Below, in pieces: positions 17,531-26,535 of a DNA stretch of 35,504 nucleotides; the first letter of the stretch is position 1; each line of letters opens with the position of its first letter. The DNA comes from Dysgonamonadaceae bacterium (lineage in GTDB: Bacteria > Bacteroidota > Bacteroidia > Bacteroidales > Dysgonomonadaceae), in NCBI GenBank assembly GCA_029975415.1, contig JARKPE010000007.1:1-35504 (forward strand). The letters are read 5' to 3'. The position numbers and the translations under genes are program-made. The notes below the pieces were generated by a model. The model worked only from the letters and a program-made list of their open reading frames with translations. It ran no database searches and was not told the origin of the DNA.

Positions 17531-20227
17531 ATGTCTTCTGAGGAAATATTGGACGATGAATTAAACGAAAAGGGTGAGATGAATAACGGTGACGAACAGG
17601 AAGAACTCGATTCATCGGCACATTCAAATACACCTGCCAAATTAGGCAACGACGCTCCAATGAGCTTGCCCAAGATGTATCAGGACTGGTTTCTCGATTA
17701 TGCCTCATATGTTATTTTGGAACGTGCCGTTCCCCATATCGATGACGGATTGAAACCGGTGCAACGACGCATTCTGCATGCAATGAAACGCATGGATGAC
17801 GGTCGCTACAACAAAGTAGCCAACATTATCGGAACAACTATGCAATATCATCCTCACGGGGATGCTTCCATAGGCGACGCTTTGGTACAACTCGGTCAAA
17901 AAGAATTGCTTATCGATTGTCAGGGAAACTGGGGTAATGTGCTAACGGGAGATGGAGCAGCTGCGCCTCGATATATTGAAGCCCGACTGTCGAAATTTGC
18001 CCTTGAAGTAGCTTTCAATTCAAAAACCACCGAATGGAAACCTTCGTATGACGGGCGAAACAAAGAACCAATAACCTTGCCGGTGAAATTTCCCCTTTTG
18101 CTCGCACAAGGAGCTGAAGGAATTGCCGTCGGTTTATCGTCGAAGATTTTGCCACACAACTTTAACGAATTGTGCGATGCATCGGTGGCTTATCTTGAAG
18201 GAAAAGAATTTAAACTTTATCCCGATTTTCAAACCGGCGGGCAAATCGACGTCGAAAAATATAACGATGGCGAGCGTGGGGGTTCGGTGAAAGTGCGTGC
18301 TACGATCAGCAAACTTGATAATAAAACGCTTGTCATTAAGGATATTCCTTTCGGGAGAACGACTTCTAGTGTGGTTGACTCTATCTTGAAAGCCAACGAT
18401 AAGGGAAAAATCAAAATTAAAAAGGTGGACGATATTACCGCACAAAACGTGGAGATTCAGGTTCAACTGGCTCCCGGAGTTTCGTCGGACAAAACCATAG
18501 ATGCCTTATATGCCTTTACCGATTGTGAAATCAGCATTTCGCCCAATTGCTGCGTCATCGATGAGGACAAGCCTCATTTTCTTACCGTAAGCGACGTTTT
18601 ACGTCGATCGGTCGATCGTACGAAAGAGCTGTTGCAAAAAGAATTGGAAATCGATAAATCGGAAAAAGAGGAAGCGTTGCTTTTTGCTTCTCTCGAAAAA
18701 ATATTTATAGAAGAACGCATTTATAAAGACAAGGAATTTGAAAATGCTCAACATATCGATGCTGCCGTTGCTCACATCGATAAGCGATTGGAACCGTTTA
18801 AACCTCAATTTATAAGAACTATCGTACGAGAGGATATTCTTCGATTGATGGAAATAAAAATGGGACGTATTCTCAAATTCAATTCCGACAAAGCCGATGA
18901 GCAAATTGCGCGATTGCGTGAAGAAATTGAGGAGATTGATCATAATCTCAACAACTTGATCGATTATACCATCGCTTGGTATCTGTCGTTGAAAGACAAA
19001 TACGGGAAGAATTTTCCTCGAAAAACCGAAATTCGAAATTTCGAAAACATCGAGGCCGTGAAAGTTGCCGAAGCAAATGAAAAGCTCTATATCAATCGCG
19101 AAGAGGGATTTATCGGTACCGGTATGAAGAAGGACGAATTTGTATGTAACTGTTCGTATATCGACGATATAATTATTTTCTTCAAAGATGGAAAGTATAA
19201 AGTGGTGAAAGTGAGTGAAAAAATGTTCGTGGGAAAAGGAATACTTTATGCGAATGTTTTTAAGAAAAACGATACGCGCACAATCTATAATGTGGTATAT
19301 CGCGACGGCAAAACGTCACCTCACTATATTAAACGTTTTTCGGTAACGGGTGTTACGCGTGATAAGGAATACGATCTTACCCGAGGAACATCGGGGTCAC
19401 GCATTGCCTATTTCAGTGCAAACCCTAACGGCGAAGCCGAAACGATACGTGTGTATCTGAAGCCGAAGCCACGCATGCGAATTTTACAATTCGAAAAAGA
19501 TTTCAGTGAAGTAGAAATAAAAAATCGACAAGCTATCGGCAATTTGCTCACCAAAGCTGAAGTACACCGCATACAGCTTAAGCAAAAAGGCATTTCAACA
19601 CTCGGTGGGCGAAAGGTATGGTTCGATCCCGATGTGCTTCGCCTCAATTACGATGGTAGTGGCATTTATCTTGGAGAATTTCAAGGGGACGACAAGATCC
19701 TGGTTGTTACCAAAAATGGAGACTTTTCGGTCTGCAATTTCGACCTGAGCAATCATTTCCCTTCGAATTTGCTAAGGATTGAAAAATTTGACGAGCATAA
19801 AATCTGGACAGCAGCTCTTTATGATGCCGACCAAGGATTTGCTTATCTGAAACGTTTCACTTTTGAACCGACAGAAAAAACGCTCAACTTCATGGGAGAA
19901 AATCCCGAATCGAAACTTTTTTTGCTTACCGATACGGTTTATCCTCGTATTTTAGCTACTTTTGGAGGCCACGACTATTTTCGAGAACCATTGGAAATAG
20001 ATGCTGAAGAATTTATCGGCGTAAAAAGCTATAAAGCCAAAGGCAAACGAATCTCGAATTTCGAAGTCGAAAAAGTCGAAGAACTCGAGCCAACCCGTTT
20101 CCCTGAACCGACGCCGACAGAAGAAACATCCACGAATGTGGAAATAGAGGAAGACGAAAACAACGAAGTATCGCCATCGGACATATTGGACGAGATAACC
20201 GGTCAAATGAAACTTTTTGATGATTAA
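17531..20227 (+). CDS. parC: Type IIA topoisomerase subunit A (probably DNA topoisomerase IV, ParC)
   Basis: This is the DNA-cleaving subunit of a type II topoisomerase. The ATG at 17531 gives 898 residues; an in-frame TTG at 17480 lies at or before the predicted transcription start and is rejected. The catalytic Tyr148 follows Arg147 in AAPRYIEARL. The quinolone-determining loop reads YHPHGDASIGDALVQL. A winged-helix core, coiled-coil arm (about 440-520) and beta-pinwheel C-terminal domain follow. I see no GyrA box (QRRGGKG-like), which favours ParC over GyrA, though annotation of this Bacteroidota family is mixed. Acidic, low-complexity extensions occur at both ends: about 43 residues at the N-terminus and about 50 at the C-terminus. 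No parE lies in the window. Confidence 0.88.
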   Translation: MSSEEILDDELNEKGEMNNGDEQEELDSSAHSNTPAKLGNDAPMSLPKMYQDWFLDYASYVILERAVPHIDDGLKPVQRRILHAMKRMDDGRYNKVANIIGTTMQYHPHGDASIGDALVQLGQKELLIDCQGNWGNVLTGDGAAAPRYIEARLSKFALEVAFNSKTTEWKPSYDGRNKEPITLPVKFPLLLAQGAEGIAVGLSSKILPHNFNELCDASVAYLEGKEFKLYPDFQTGGQIDVEKYNDGERGGSVKVRATISKLDNKTLVIKDIPFGRTTSSVVDSILKANDKGKIKIKKVDDITAQNVEIQVQLAPGVSSDKTIDALYAFTDCEISISPNCCVIDEDKPHFLTVSDVLRRSVDRTKELLQKELEIDKSEKEEALLFASLEKIFIEERIYKDKEFENAQHIDAAVAHIDKRLEPFKPQFIRTIVREDILRLMEIKMGRILKFNSDKADEQIARLREEIEEIDHNLNNLIDYTIAWYLSLKDKYGKNFPRKTEIRNFENIEAVKVAEANEKLYINREEGFIGTGMKKDEFVCNCSYIDDIIIFFKDGKYKVVKVSEKMFVGKGILYANVFKKNDTRTIYNVVYRDGKTSPHYIKRFSVTGVTRDKEYDLTRGTSGSRIAYFSANPNGEAETIRVYLKPKPRMRILQFEKDFSEVEIKNRQAIGNLLTKAEVHRIQLKQKGISTLGGRKVWFDPDVLRLNYDGSGIYLGEFQGDDKILVVTKNGDFSVCNFDLSNHFPSNLLRIEKFDEHKIWTAALYDADQGFAYLKRFTFEPTEKTLNFMGENPESKLFLLTDTVYPRILATFGGHDYFREPLEIDAEEFIGVKSYKAKGKRISNFEVEKVEELEPTRFPEPTPTEETSTNVEIEEDENNEVSPSDILDEITGQMKLFDD

Positions 20228-21098
20228 TTCAATGCAGAGGAAACTTTGTTTTTTAGCAACAATTGTATGGTTTTATACCACGGCCTCAGTACATTCGCAA
20301 GAATGTCGAGATTCGCTTTCGTTAAAATCAACAAACGAAGCAACATTATTCGGAATTGGTAAGTCGTTCCTCACGGATACCTACCTCTCTCCTCTTGAAT
20401 ACGAAGGAATGTCATTTTCATTGCTTCACGATCGATTAAACGGAAGCAAACTTTTCAAGGGAAGATTGTTGATGCAACAACAGTTTCAATTGCAAATAGC
20501 TACTACAAAAAATCCCACAAAAACCGCGTCATCGTACTATGGAAATATTTATTACGGAATCAACGGTTTTTATCCGTTAGTTCGAAAAGACAAATTCAGA
20601 TTTTTTGCTGGTGGAGGAGCAATCGGTGAATTAGGCGGAATCTACAACGAACGCAATTCCAATAATCCGGGATCGCTCAAAGTTTCGGTCAATCTCGATG
20701 CAGCAGCAATGGCGATGTATCGTCTGAAGAATGTTACTTTTCGGTGGCAATTATCGACACCATTTTTAGGTATGTTTTTTTCGCCCGAGTATGGCCATTC
20801 CTATTATGAAATCTTTTCTCTTGGCAACGACAAGGGGACGGTTCACTTGGGATCGTTTCACAATCAACTTGCATTGCGCAACTATTTTACCATCGATTTT
20901 CCGGTCGGAAAGTTTACTATTCGTACAGGTTATTTGGGTAATTATTACAGAACGGATATTAACCATTTGACGACAAAAATATTATCTCACCAATTCGTTA
21001 TAGGACTGGCCAATGAATCTCTGAATTTTGGCGGCAGCAAAATTAAAGAAAATCGGCATTGGTTGAAAAGCGTCTATTATGACGAAGAGATGCCTTGA
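20220..21098 (+). CDS. Secreted DUF3316-like protein, probable outer-membrane beta structure
   Basis: This protein of about 292 residues has a signal peptide (cleavage after about VHSQ). It is rich in alternating aromatic/hydrophobic strands, such as SSYYGNIYYGINGFYPL and GKFTIRTGYLGNYYRTDI, as expected for a membrane beta-barrel. The segment FLTDTYLSPLEYEGMSF resembles what I recall of the Bacteroidota DUF3316 family, which has no known function. The start overlaps the topoisomerase stop by 8 nt if the ATG at 20220 is used; an ATG at 20232 is an equally good alternative. It probably shares the parC transcript. Function unknown; a structural or small-molecule porin role is only a guess. Confidence 0.68.
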   Translation: MINSMQRKLCFLATIVWFYTTASVHSQECRDSLSLKSTNEATLFGIGKSFLTDTYLSPLEYEGMSFSLLHDRLNGSKLFKGRLLMQQQFQLQIATTKNPTKTASSYYGNIYYGINGFYPLVRKDKFRFFAGGGAIGELGGIYNERNSNNPGSLKVSVNLDAAAMAMYRLKNVTFRWQLSTPFLGMFFSPEYGHSYYEIFSLGNDKGTVHLGSFHNQLALRNYFTIDFPVGKFTIRTGYLGNYYRTDINHLTTKILSHQFVIGLANESLNFGGSKIKENRHWLKSVYYDEEMP

Positions 21099-21110
21099 AT
21101 TGTAAAAATA

Positions 21111-22283
21111 ATGAAATATAATTTTGATGAACTGATCGATCGACGCAACACAGCAAGTGTGAAAGTGGATGCACTCGAGAATTTATTCGGCAATGCCAAT
21201 CTGATTCCACTTTGGGTTGCCGATATGGATTTTTTGTCGCCTCCTTGCATTACGGAAGCCTTAAAAAAGAGGGTAGAGCATGGCGTTTTCGGTTATACTT
21301 ATGCTACCGATAAATATTATCAATCGATTATCGGATGGCTTGCCAGACGCCATTGTTGGAATGTGCAAAAAGATTGGATTACGTTTGTACCCGGAGTAGT
21401 GAAGGGGTTTGCTTTTGCCATTGACGAATTTACCCAAAAAGGTGATAAAATCATTATTCAACCACCTGTATATCATCCGTTCAGATTGGTCGGCAAAGGA
21501 TTAGACAGGCAAATCGTTAACAATCCATTGCTTTTGGAAAATGGAAGGTATTACATCGATTTCGAGGGTCTTGAAAAGTTGGTTTCCGAAAACGATAGTA
21601 AAATGCTGATTTTGTCGAATCCTCATAATCCCGGTGGAAGAATGTGGACATTCGACGAATTATCTAAACTGTCAGATATTTGTTACGAGAACCATGTTCT
21701 CGTGATTTCGGATGAAATTCACGCCGATTTGGCACTCTGGAATAACAAACATATTCCTTATGCCACGGTTTCGCCCAAAGCTGCTCAAAATTGCATCACG
21801 CTGATGGCTCCAAGCAAAACCTTTAATATCGCCGGTATTGTCAGCTCGTTTGCCGTGATTGAAAATGAGCATATTCGAAAAAAATATTTGAGTTACCTTG
21901 AGCCTCGAGAACTCAATCAGGGTACAATTTTTGCGTACACCGCCGCTCAGGCTGCATACAATGGTGGCGAAGAGTGGTTGAACGAAATGTTGCGATACAT
22001 CGAAGCCAACATTTTGTATATTTCTAATTTTATACACGAAAATATACCGGCAATAAAAGTCATAAAGCCTGATGCTTCGTTTTTGATATGGCTCGATTGT
22101 CGCGATTTGCACCTTTCGCAAAACGAACTCGAAAAGTTATTTATCGAAAAAGCTCATTTGGCACTCAATAGTGGAACATTGTTTGGATCAGAAGGCGCAG
22201 GATTTATGAGACTGAACGCAGGAACAGCACGGTCAGTCATCATAAAAGCCCTGAATAATTTAAAAAAAGCTGTAAATGGATAA
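21111..22283 (+). CDS. PLP-dependent aminotransferase-fold enzyme, MalY/PatB type (probable cystathionine beta-lyase)
   Basis: This is a fold-type I PLP enzyme of 390 residues. The Schiff-base lysine is Lys236 in APSKTFNIAG. NPHNPGG (170-176) and DEIHADL (201-207) are the cofactor-binding blocks, and the N-terminal FDELIDRRNTASVKVD and PLWVADMDF are typical of MalY/PatB C-S lyases. These enzymes cleave cystathionine or cysteine conjugates to thiol, pyruvate and ammonia. Exact substrate specificity cannot be read from sequence, and a transaminase role is possible. It follows the DUF3316-like gene by 12 bp. Confidence 0.88.
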   Translation: MKYNFDELIDRRNTASVKVDALENLFGNANLIPLWVADMDFLSPPCITEALKKRVEHGVFGYTYATDKYYQSIIGWLARRHCWNVQKDWITFVPGVVKGFAFAIDEFTQKGDKIIIQPPVYHPFRLVGKGLDRQIVNNPLLLENGRYYIDFEGLEKLVSENDSKMLILSNPHNPGGRMWTFDELSKLSDICYENHVLVISDEIHADLALWNNKHIPYATVSPKAAQNCITLMAPSKTFNIAGIVSSFAVIENEHIRKKYLSYLEPRELNQGTIFAYTAAQAAYNGGEEWLNEMLRYIEANILYISNFIHENIPAIKVIKPDASFLIWLDCRDLHLSQNELEKLFIEKAHLALNSGTLFGSEGAGFMRLNAGTARSVIIKALNNLKKAVNG

Positions 22284-22350
22284 ACTTGTAGCAAAAGATT
22301 TTGTTATTTTGTATTGTATAGATAATTCAATAATTGAAATTAAAAGAAGA

Positions 22351-22926
22351 ATGAAAATCGACACAAACAAATACGTCGTATTATCCTACGATTTAAATGT
22401 AGGGGAAGAAGGTGAAGAACTCGAATTGATGGAACGTGCAACAGCGGAACAACCGCTCGAATTTATTTTCGGGACTAATTCGATGCTTCCGGCCTTCGAA
22501 AAAAACCTGGAAGGTTTGGGCCAAGGCGATAATTTCCAATTCACACTCACTTCCGACGAAGCATATGGCGAGTACGACGAAAATAAAATCATCGAATTGC
22601 CCAAAAATATTTTTCAGGTCGATGGAAAAATCGATGAAGAAATGCTTTTTGAAGGAAATACGGTGCCGATGATGGATTCTGAAGGAAATCGGCTTACGGG
22701 TTCCATTGTAAGTATAGGCAACGATATTGTGGTCATGGATTTCAATCACCCTCTTGCCGGCGAAACCATGCATTTCAAGGGAACAGTTTTGAACGTACGC
22801 GATGCTTCGGCAGAAGAAATTGCCGCTTTGTTCTCGGGCGGAGGTTGTTCCTGCGGATCCGATAGTTGCGGATGCGGTGGTGAATCTGAAGGATGCGGAT
22901 GCGGTTCATCGGAGTGTAACTGCTAA
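22351..22926 (+). CDS. slyD: FKBP-type peptidyl-prolyl isomerase, SlyD-like, with cysteine-rich tail
   Basis: SlyD-like proteins are cytosolic prolyl isomerases and chaperones with an FKBP domain and an inserted flap, often with a metal-binding tail. The ATG at 22351 gives 191 residues; an earlier in-frame ATG at 22276 lies inside the preceding gene and adds a non-family extension. The FKBP half-domain (YVVLSYDLNVG, PLEFIFG, LPAFEKNLEGLGQGD) and flap (EAYGEYDENKI through VVMDFNHPLAGETMHF) match the family. The last 26 residues hold eight Cys (166, 168, 173, 175, 182, 184, 189, 191) in Gly/Ser-rich CxC pairs. E. coli SlyD has a His-rich tail there that loads nickel; this tail may bind a thiophilic metal. 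Confidence 0.9.
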   Translation: MKIDTNKYVVLSYDLNVGEEGEELELMERATAEQPLEFIFGTNSMLPAFEKNLEGLGQGDNFQFTLTSDEAYGEYDENKIIELPKNIFQVDGKIDEEMLFEGNTVPMMDSEGNRLTGSIVSIGNDIVVMDFNHPLAGETMHFKGTVLNVRDASAEEIAALFSGGGCSCGSDSCGCGGESEGCGCGSSECNC

Positions 22927-22949
22927 CAAATTCATTGAAAATAAGTATG

Positions 22950-22980
22950 ATAAAGGCAAAGAAAAACTCTTTGCCTTTAT
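22950..22980 (+). terminator. Hairpin terminator after slyD
   Basis: A 13-bp stem (22950-22962 with 22968-22980; arms centred on AAAGGCAAAG and CTTTGCCTTT) closes a 5-nt loop, 24 bp after the slyD stop. No strong U-run follows. It lies 28 bp before aroC and would separate the two transcription units or attenuate read-through. Confidence 0.7.
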
Positions 22981-23008
22981 GTGCATACAGCTGATAATAG
23001 CTCGATAG

Positions 23009-24082
23009 ATGAATACATTCGGAAATTTATTTAGATTGACATCATTTGGTGAATCGCACGGCGAAGCCGTTGGTGGAATTATCGACGGATGTCCTGCCGG
23101 TCTCGAACTCGACATGAATTTTATCCAAAACGAGCTCGATAGGCGTAAACCGGGTCAGTCGCGTATCACAACTCCACGAAAGGAATCGGATACAGTTGTT
23201 TTTCTTTCAGGAATATTTGATGGGAAAACCACCGGAACACCCATCGCTTTTATGGTGAAAAACGAAAATCAACATTCGTCCGATTACGAAAATCTGAAAG
23301 ATGTATTTCGGCCTTCGCATGCCGACTTCACCTATTTTTCGAAATATGGAATTCGAGATCATCGCGGTGGAGGACGATCTTCGGCGCGCGAAACTATTGC
23401 TCGCGTTGTGGGCGGGGCAATAGCCAAACTGTTTCTCAAAAAATTAAATATCGATATCAAGGCATATACGTCACAAGTTGGCCATATCGCTCTCCAAAAA
23501 GATTATACACTATATGATCTTTCAAAAATCGAGGATACGGCGGTGCGATGCCCCGATCTCGAAAAAGCCGAAGAGATGATTGCACTGATCAATGAAGTAA
23601 AATCGAAAGGAGACACCATCGGAGGCATCATTACATGCGTAGTGAAAGGCACTCCCGTAGGATTGGGAGAACCTGTTTTTGGAAAACTCCATGCAGCGCT
23701 TGGATCGGCTATGCTCAGCATTAATGCGGTAAAAGGGTTCGAATACGGAATGGGATTCGATGTCAATCATCGTGGTTCGGAAGTGAACGATTCTTTTTTC
23801 AATGATCACGGCACAATTAGCACACGAACCAACAATTCGGGGGGAATTCAGGCCGGGATATCCAACGGTCAGGATATTTATTTTCGAGTTGCTTTCAAGC
23901 CGGTTTCAACTATCCTGATGCAACAAAACACGGTAGATATTTCTGGAAACGAAACCATTGTCAAAGCCCGGGGACGTCATGATGCATGTGTTTTGCCACG
24001 AGCCGTTCCCATTGTAGAGGCTATGGCGGCGTTGGTTATTATGGATTACTATTTACTGGCAAATGCGCGAAAAGTGTTTTGA
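23009..24082 (+). CDS. aroC: Chorismate synthase
   Basis: Chorismate synthase converts 5-enolpyruvylshikimate-3-phosphate to chorismate, the last step of the shikimate pathway, using reduced FMN. The 357-residue length is normal. Family signatures are the N-terminal [12 protein letters not shown] with His17, [14 protein letters not shown], the block [20 protein letters not shown], and [33 protein letters not shown] closes the C-terminus. It starts 28 bp after the slyD hairpin and converges with the lipoprotein gene, with 12 bp between stops. Confidence 0.97.
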   Translation: MNTFGNLFRLTSFGESHGEAVGGIIDGCPAGLELDMNFIQNELDRRKPGQSRITTPRKESDTVVFLSGIFDGKTTGTPIAFMVKNENQHSSDYENLKDVFRPSHADFTYFSKYGIRDHRGGGRSSARETIARVVGGAIAKLFLKKLNIDIKAYTSQVGHIALQKDYTLYDLSKIEDTAVRCPDLEKAEEMIALINEVKSKGDTIGGIITCVVKGTPVGLGEPVFGKLHAALGSAMLSINAVKGFEYGMGFDVNHRGSEVNDSFFNDHGTISTRTNNSGGIQAGISNGQDIYFRVAFKPVSTILMQQNTVDISGNETIVKARGRHDACVLPRAVPIVEAMAALVIMDYYLLANARKVF

Positions 24083-24094
24083 ATAGCGAAACAA

Positions 24095-24922
24095 TTATTC
24101 TTCACCGGCTTTTTTCTGCAAGTAACGCAAAAGTGTTTCGCTTTTTTCTTTTTCCAGCTTCAGGCGTTCTCTTTCGAGCAAGAGTGACGATAGTTCACAG
24201 GATTGACTGATAGCTTCCTTTTCGTTTTTCGACAATGAAAAAGAGATTGTCTTACGGCCAATACATTGAATTGTGATCGGTTCGTTTTTATATACTGAAA
24301 TAAAGTTGGATACTCCATTTTCATCATTACCTGTATATTTCACAATTTCATATCGTCCTTCAATTGTGTTGAAAGAATAATTCAAGCCGTCGGAAGTTAC
24401 CGGCAGGGTTTCTGCATAACTTCCATCCGACAACGAAGCCCTAACTTGCCGATGTCCTATATTTTGTCCTACAACGATACTTTCAAGATAAATTTTACCA
24501 TCTTCTGAAACACCTGATCGTAATGTGTGTCGAGTAAAAGATTGAGTAGAAGGAGTTAGTTTTGGAATATAATTACCAATTTCCTGATATTCAGGGTCTT
24601 TTTGAAGTGAAAATGCGAGTATCGTTTTCTCGATGGCTGCATTGGTAACTTGCAGCATCGAATCGCAATAAGCGATATTTCGTTGATTTTCGGAGGTACG
24701 AATTTGTTGCATCAACTTATGGCCTTCTTTAATTTCATCGAAAGCTTTAGGGAATTTTATCTTTATACTGTCAATCTGTAATTTAGCCGACTCGTAATTT
24801 CCTGATTGATAAAATTCGCGTGCGGCGGAAAGGTATGATTTGGCATCTTTTTGTTTCGACGAACATGAACCGAGAAAAAAAAGCGCGATGATCGGGTAAA
24901 AAATGTAAATAGTTTTGCTCAT
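24095..24922 (-). CDS. Putative lipoprotein with TPR-like segment and C-terminal helix
   Basis: This 275-residue protein has a lipoprotein signal peptide with lipobox FLGSC and Cys20 as the lipidated residue. One TPR-like helix pair follows (about residues 27-62, [19 protein letters not shown]), resembling the repeats of outer-membrane assembly lipoproteins. The middle (about 120-225) looks beta-rich, and the C-terminal ~40 residues form a charged coiled coil ([18 protein letters not shown]). The domain combination is not one I can name. It is divergent from the tRNA nucleotidyltransferase, and TAAGTTTG (24966 down to 24959 on this strand) fits a -7 box about 37 bp from the ATG. Function unknown. 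Confidence 0.75.
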   Translation of the reverse strand: MSKTIYIFYPIIALFFLGSCSSKQKDAKSYLSAAREFYQSGNYESAKLQIDSIKIKFPKAFDEIKEGHKLMQQIRTSENQRNIAYCDSMLQVTNAAIEKTILAFSLQKDPEYQEIGNYIPKLTPSTQSFTRHTLRSGVSEDGKIYLESIVVGQNIGHRQVRASLSDGSYAETLPVTSDGLNYSFNTIEGRYEIVKYTGNDENGVSNFISVYKNEPITIQCIGRKTISFSLSKNEKEAISQSCELSSLLLERERLKLEKEKSETLLRYLQKKAGEE

Positions 24923-24958
24923 TGTTTACTAACCTCTATTTATCTCGTATATTTTATG

Positions 24959-24966
24959 CAAACTTA
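24959..24966 (-). promoter_or_regulatory. -7 element for the lipoprotein gene
   Basis: TAAGTTTG on the minus strand matches TAnnTTTG and would place the start of transcription about 30 nt before the lipoprotein ATG. No good -33 box is seen at the normal distance. Confidence 0.45.
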
Positions 24967-25010
24967 CAAAATATCTTCATCCCGAAGTCGGAAATAAAGC
25001 TCATTTTGCG

Positions 25011-25018
25011 TATTTTTG
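25011..25018 (+). promoter_or_regulatory. -7 element for the tRNA nucleotidyltransferase gene
   Basis: TATTTTTG matches TAnnTTTG and would start transcription near 25024, about 20 nt before the ATG at 25045. No TTTG is found at the usual -33 position. It excludes the upstream in-frame TTG at 24922 as a start. Confidence 0.5.
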
Positions 25019-25044
25019 CATTTCAAATAAAAATTCGACCGTTT

Positions 25045-26475
25045 ATGGATATATCTCCTGAAGAGATACGATCACACATCGATAAAGATATTTTCAGATT
25101 GATATCGCAGACTGCCGACGAAATGCAGCTGGAATGCTACGTGATAGGAGGTTTTGTTCGCGATATTTTTCTGTATCGCACTTCCAAGGATATTGATTTT
25201 GTGGTTGTTGGAAGTGGGATTATGATTGCAGAGGCTGTTGCCAAAAAACTCGGAAAACGAGGTAAACTTTCAGTTTTTAAAAATTTTGGTACAGCTCAAA
25301 TCAAATACAAAGATTTAGAGTTGGAATTCGTCGGTGCACGCAAGGAATCTTACACACACGATTCTCGAAAACCTATTGTAGAAAATGGCACACTTGAAGA
25401 TGATTTGAAACGTCGTGATTTCACCATCAACACATTGGCAATTTGCTTAAATAAAAACAGGTTTGGCGAACTGCTGGACTATTTCGATGGTTTAAGCGAT
25501 ATCGAAAATCTGATTATCCGTACTCCTCTCGATCCGGACATCACCTTCAGCGACGATCCACTGCGCATGATGCGTGCCATACGATTTGCATCGCAATTGG
25601 GATTCGATATTTATCCGGACACTTTCGATGCTATTGCGAGAAATAAAGACCGGATTTCGATTGTTTCCGGCGAACGCATTGCAGATGAGCTCAATAAAAT
25701 TATGCTTTCGCCAAAACCGTCCATCGGTTTTATTTTGCTTGAAAAAACGGGATTGCTCGATATAATTTTTCCGGAATTAACAGCATTAAAAGGTGCAGAA
25801 ACGCGTGATGGAGTGGGACATAAAGACAATTTTTATCACACACTTGCCGTTCTCGACAATATTTCACTCCTTAGCGACAATTTGTGGCTTCGATGGGCAG
25901 CTTTGCTGCATGATATCGGCAAACCGGCAACAAAACGATGGGATAACAAATTGGGATGGACTTTTCATAACCATAATTACGTGGGTGAAAAAATGATTCC
26001 AAAAATTTTTCGAAGGCTCAAACTTCCGTTAAATGAAAAAATGAAATATGTGCAGAAAATGGTTTCGATGCACATGCGCCCCATGCAACTTGTGGAAGAG
26101 GAGGTTACCGATTCGGCAATTCGCAGACTTCTGTTTGATGCCGGCGACGATATCGATGATTTAATGACATTATGCGAAGCAGACATCACTTCGAAAAATC
26201 CCGAAAAGGTGAAAAGATTTACGGAAAATTTCAAATTAGTTCGTCGTAAACTCAAAGAAATCGAAGAAAAGGATCGAATCCGAAATTTTCAGCCGCCTGT
26301 GGACGGAAATGAAATCATGCGAGTTTTCGGACTGGGTGAATGTCGTGAAGTAGGAATACTGAAAACAGCCATCAAAGATGCAATTCTTGACGGAAAAATT
26401 CCCAACGAACATGATGCGGCTTTCGATTTCATGATCGAAAAGGCACGCGAAATGGGTTTATTTCCCGTAACTTGA
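25045..26475 (+). CDS. cca: CCA-adding tRNA nucleotidyltransferase / poly(A) polymerase family with HD domain
   Basis: This enzyme adds or repairs the 3'-CCA end of tRNAs. The ATG at 25045 gives 476 residues and the family N-terminus ([13 protein letters not shown]). The nucleotidyltransferase metal site is DID at residues 49-51. The [10 protein letters not shown] motif follows at about 123-132, then [17 protein letters not shown] at 171-187. An HD phosphohydrolase domain follows, with His289-Asp290 in [14 protein letters not shown] class II CCA enzyme is most likely, but some members act only as A-adding or CC-adding enzymes, or as poly(A) polymerases, and sequence does not separate them here. 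Confidence 0.92.
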   Translation: MDISPEEIRSHIDKDIFRLISQTADEMQLECYVIGGFVRDIFLYRTSKDIDFVVVGSGIMIAEAVAKKLGKRGKLSVFKNFGTAQIKYKDLELEFVGARKESYTHDSRKPIVENGTLEDDLKRRDFTINTLAICLNKNRFGELLDYFDGLSDIENLIIRTPLDPDITFSDDPLRMMRAIRFASQLGFDIYPDTFDAIARNKDRISIVSGERIADELNKIMLSPKPSIGFILLEKTGLLDIIFPELTALKGAETRDGVGHKDNFYHTLAVLDNISLLSDNLWLRWAALLHDIGKPATKRWDNKLGWTFHNHNYVGEKMIPKIFRRLKLPLNEKMKYVQKMVSMHMRPMQLVEEEVTDSAIRRLLFDAGDDIDDLMTLCEADITSKNPEKVKRFTENFKLVRRKLKEIEEKDRIRNFQPPVDGNEIMRVFGLGECREVGILKTAIKDAILDGKIPNEHDAAFDFMIEKAREMGLFPVT

Positions 26476-26489
26476 AGTCAAAAATTAAA

Positions 26490-26525
26490 ATTTAAAAATC
26501 ACAAATAATTAAACATTTAAAAATC
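26490..26525 (+). repeat. Pair of 11-bp direct repeats upstream of the TerC gene
   Basis: ATTTAAAAATC occurs at 26490-26500 and again at 26515-26525, 25 bp apart start to start (about 2.4 helical turns), in the 60-bp gap before the TerC-family gene. The sequence is very AT-rich, so this may be chance; it may also be a paired regulator site. Confidence 0.35.
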
Positions 26526-26535
26526 GAAGAGTCAA

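Noticed and set aside
22276-22350. An earlier ATG that would extend SlyD by 25 residues
   Set aside because: It overlaps the end of the aminotransferase gene, and the added residues do not resemble a SlyD N-terminus; the ATG at 22351 starts exactly at the family sequence.
24086-24142. Inverted repeat AGCGAAAC/GTTTCGCT near the aroC and lipoprotein 3' ends
   Set aside because: The arms are only 8 bp, separated by more than 40 nt, and one lies within the lipoprotein coding sequence; probably chance.
24922-25044. N-terminal extension of the tRNA nucleotidyltransferase from a TTG
   Set aside because: The stretch contains the -7 box of that gene and promoter elements of the divergent lipoprotein; family homology begins after the ATG at 25045.
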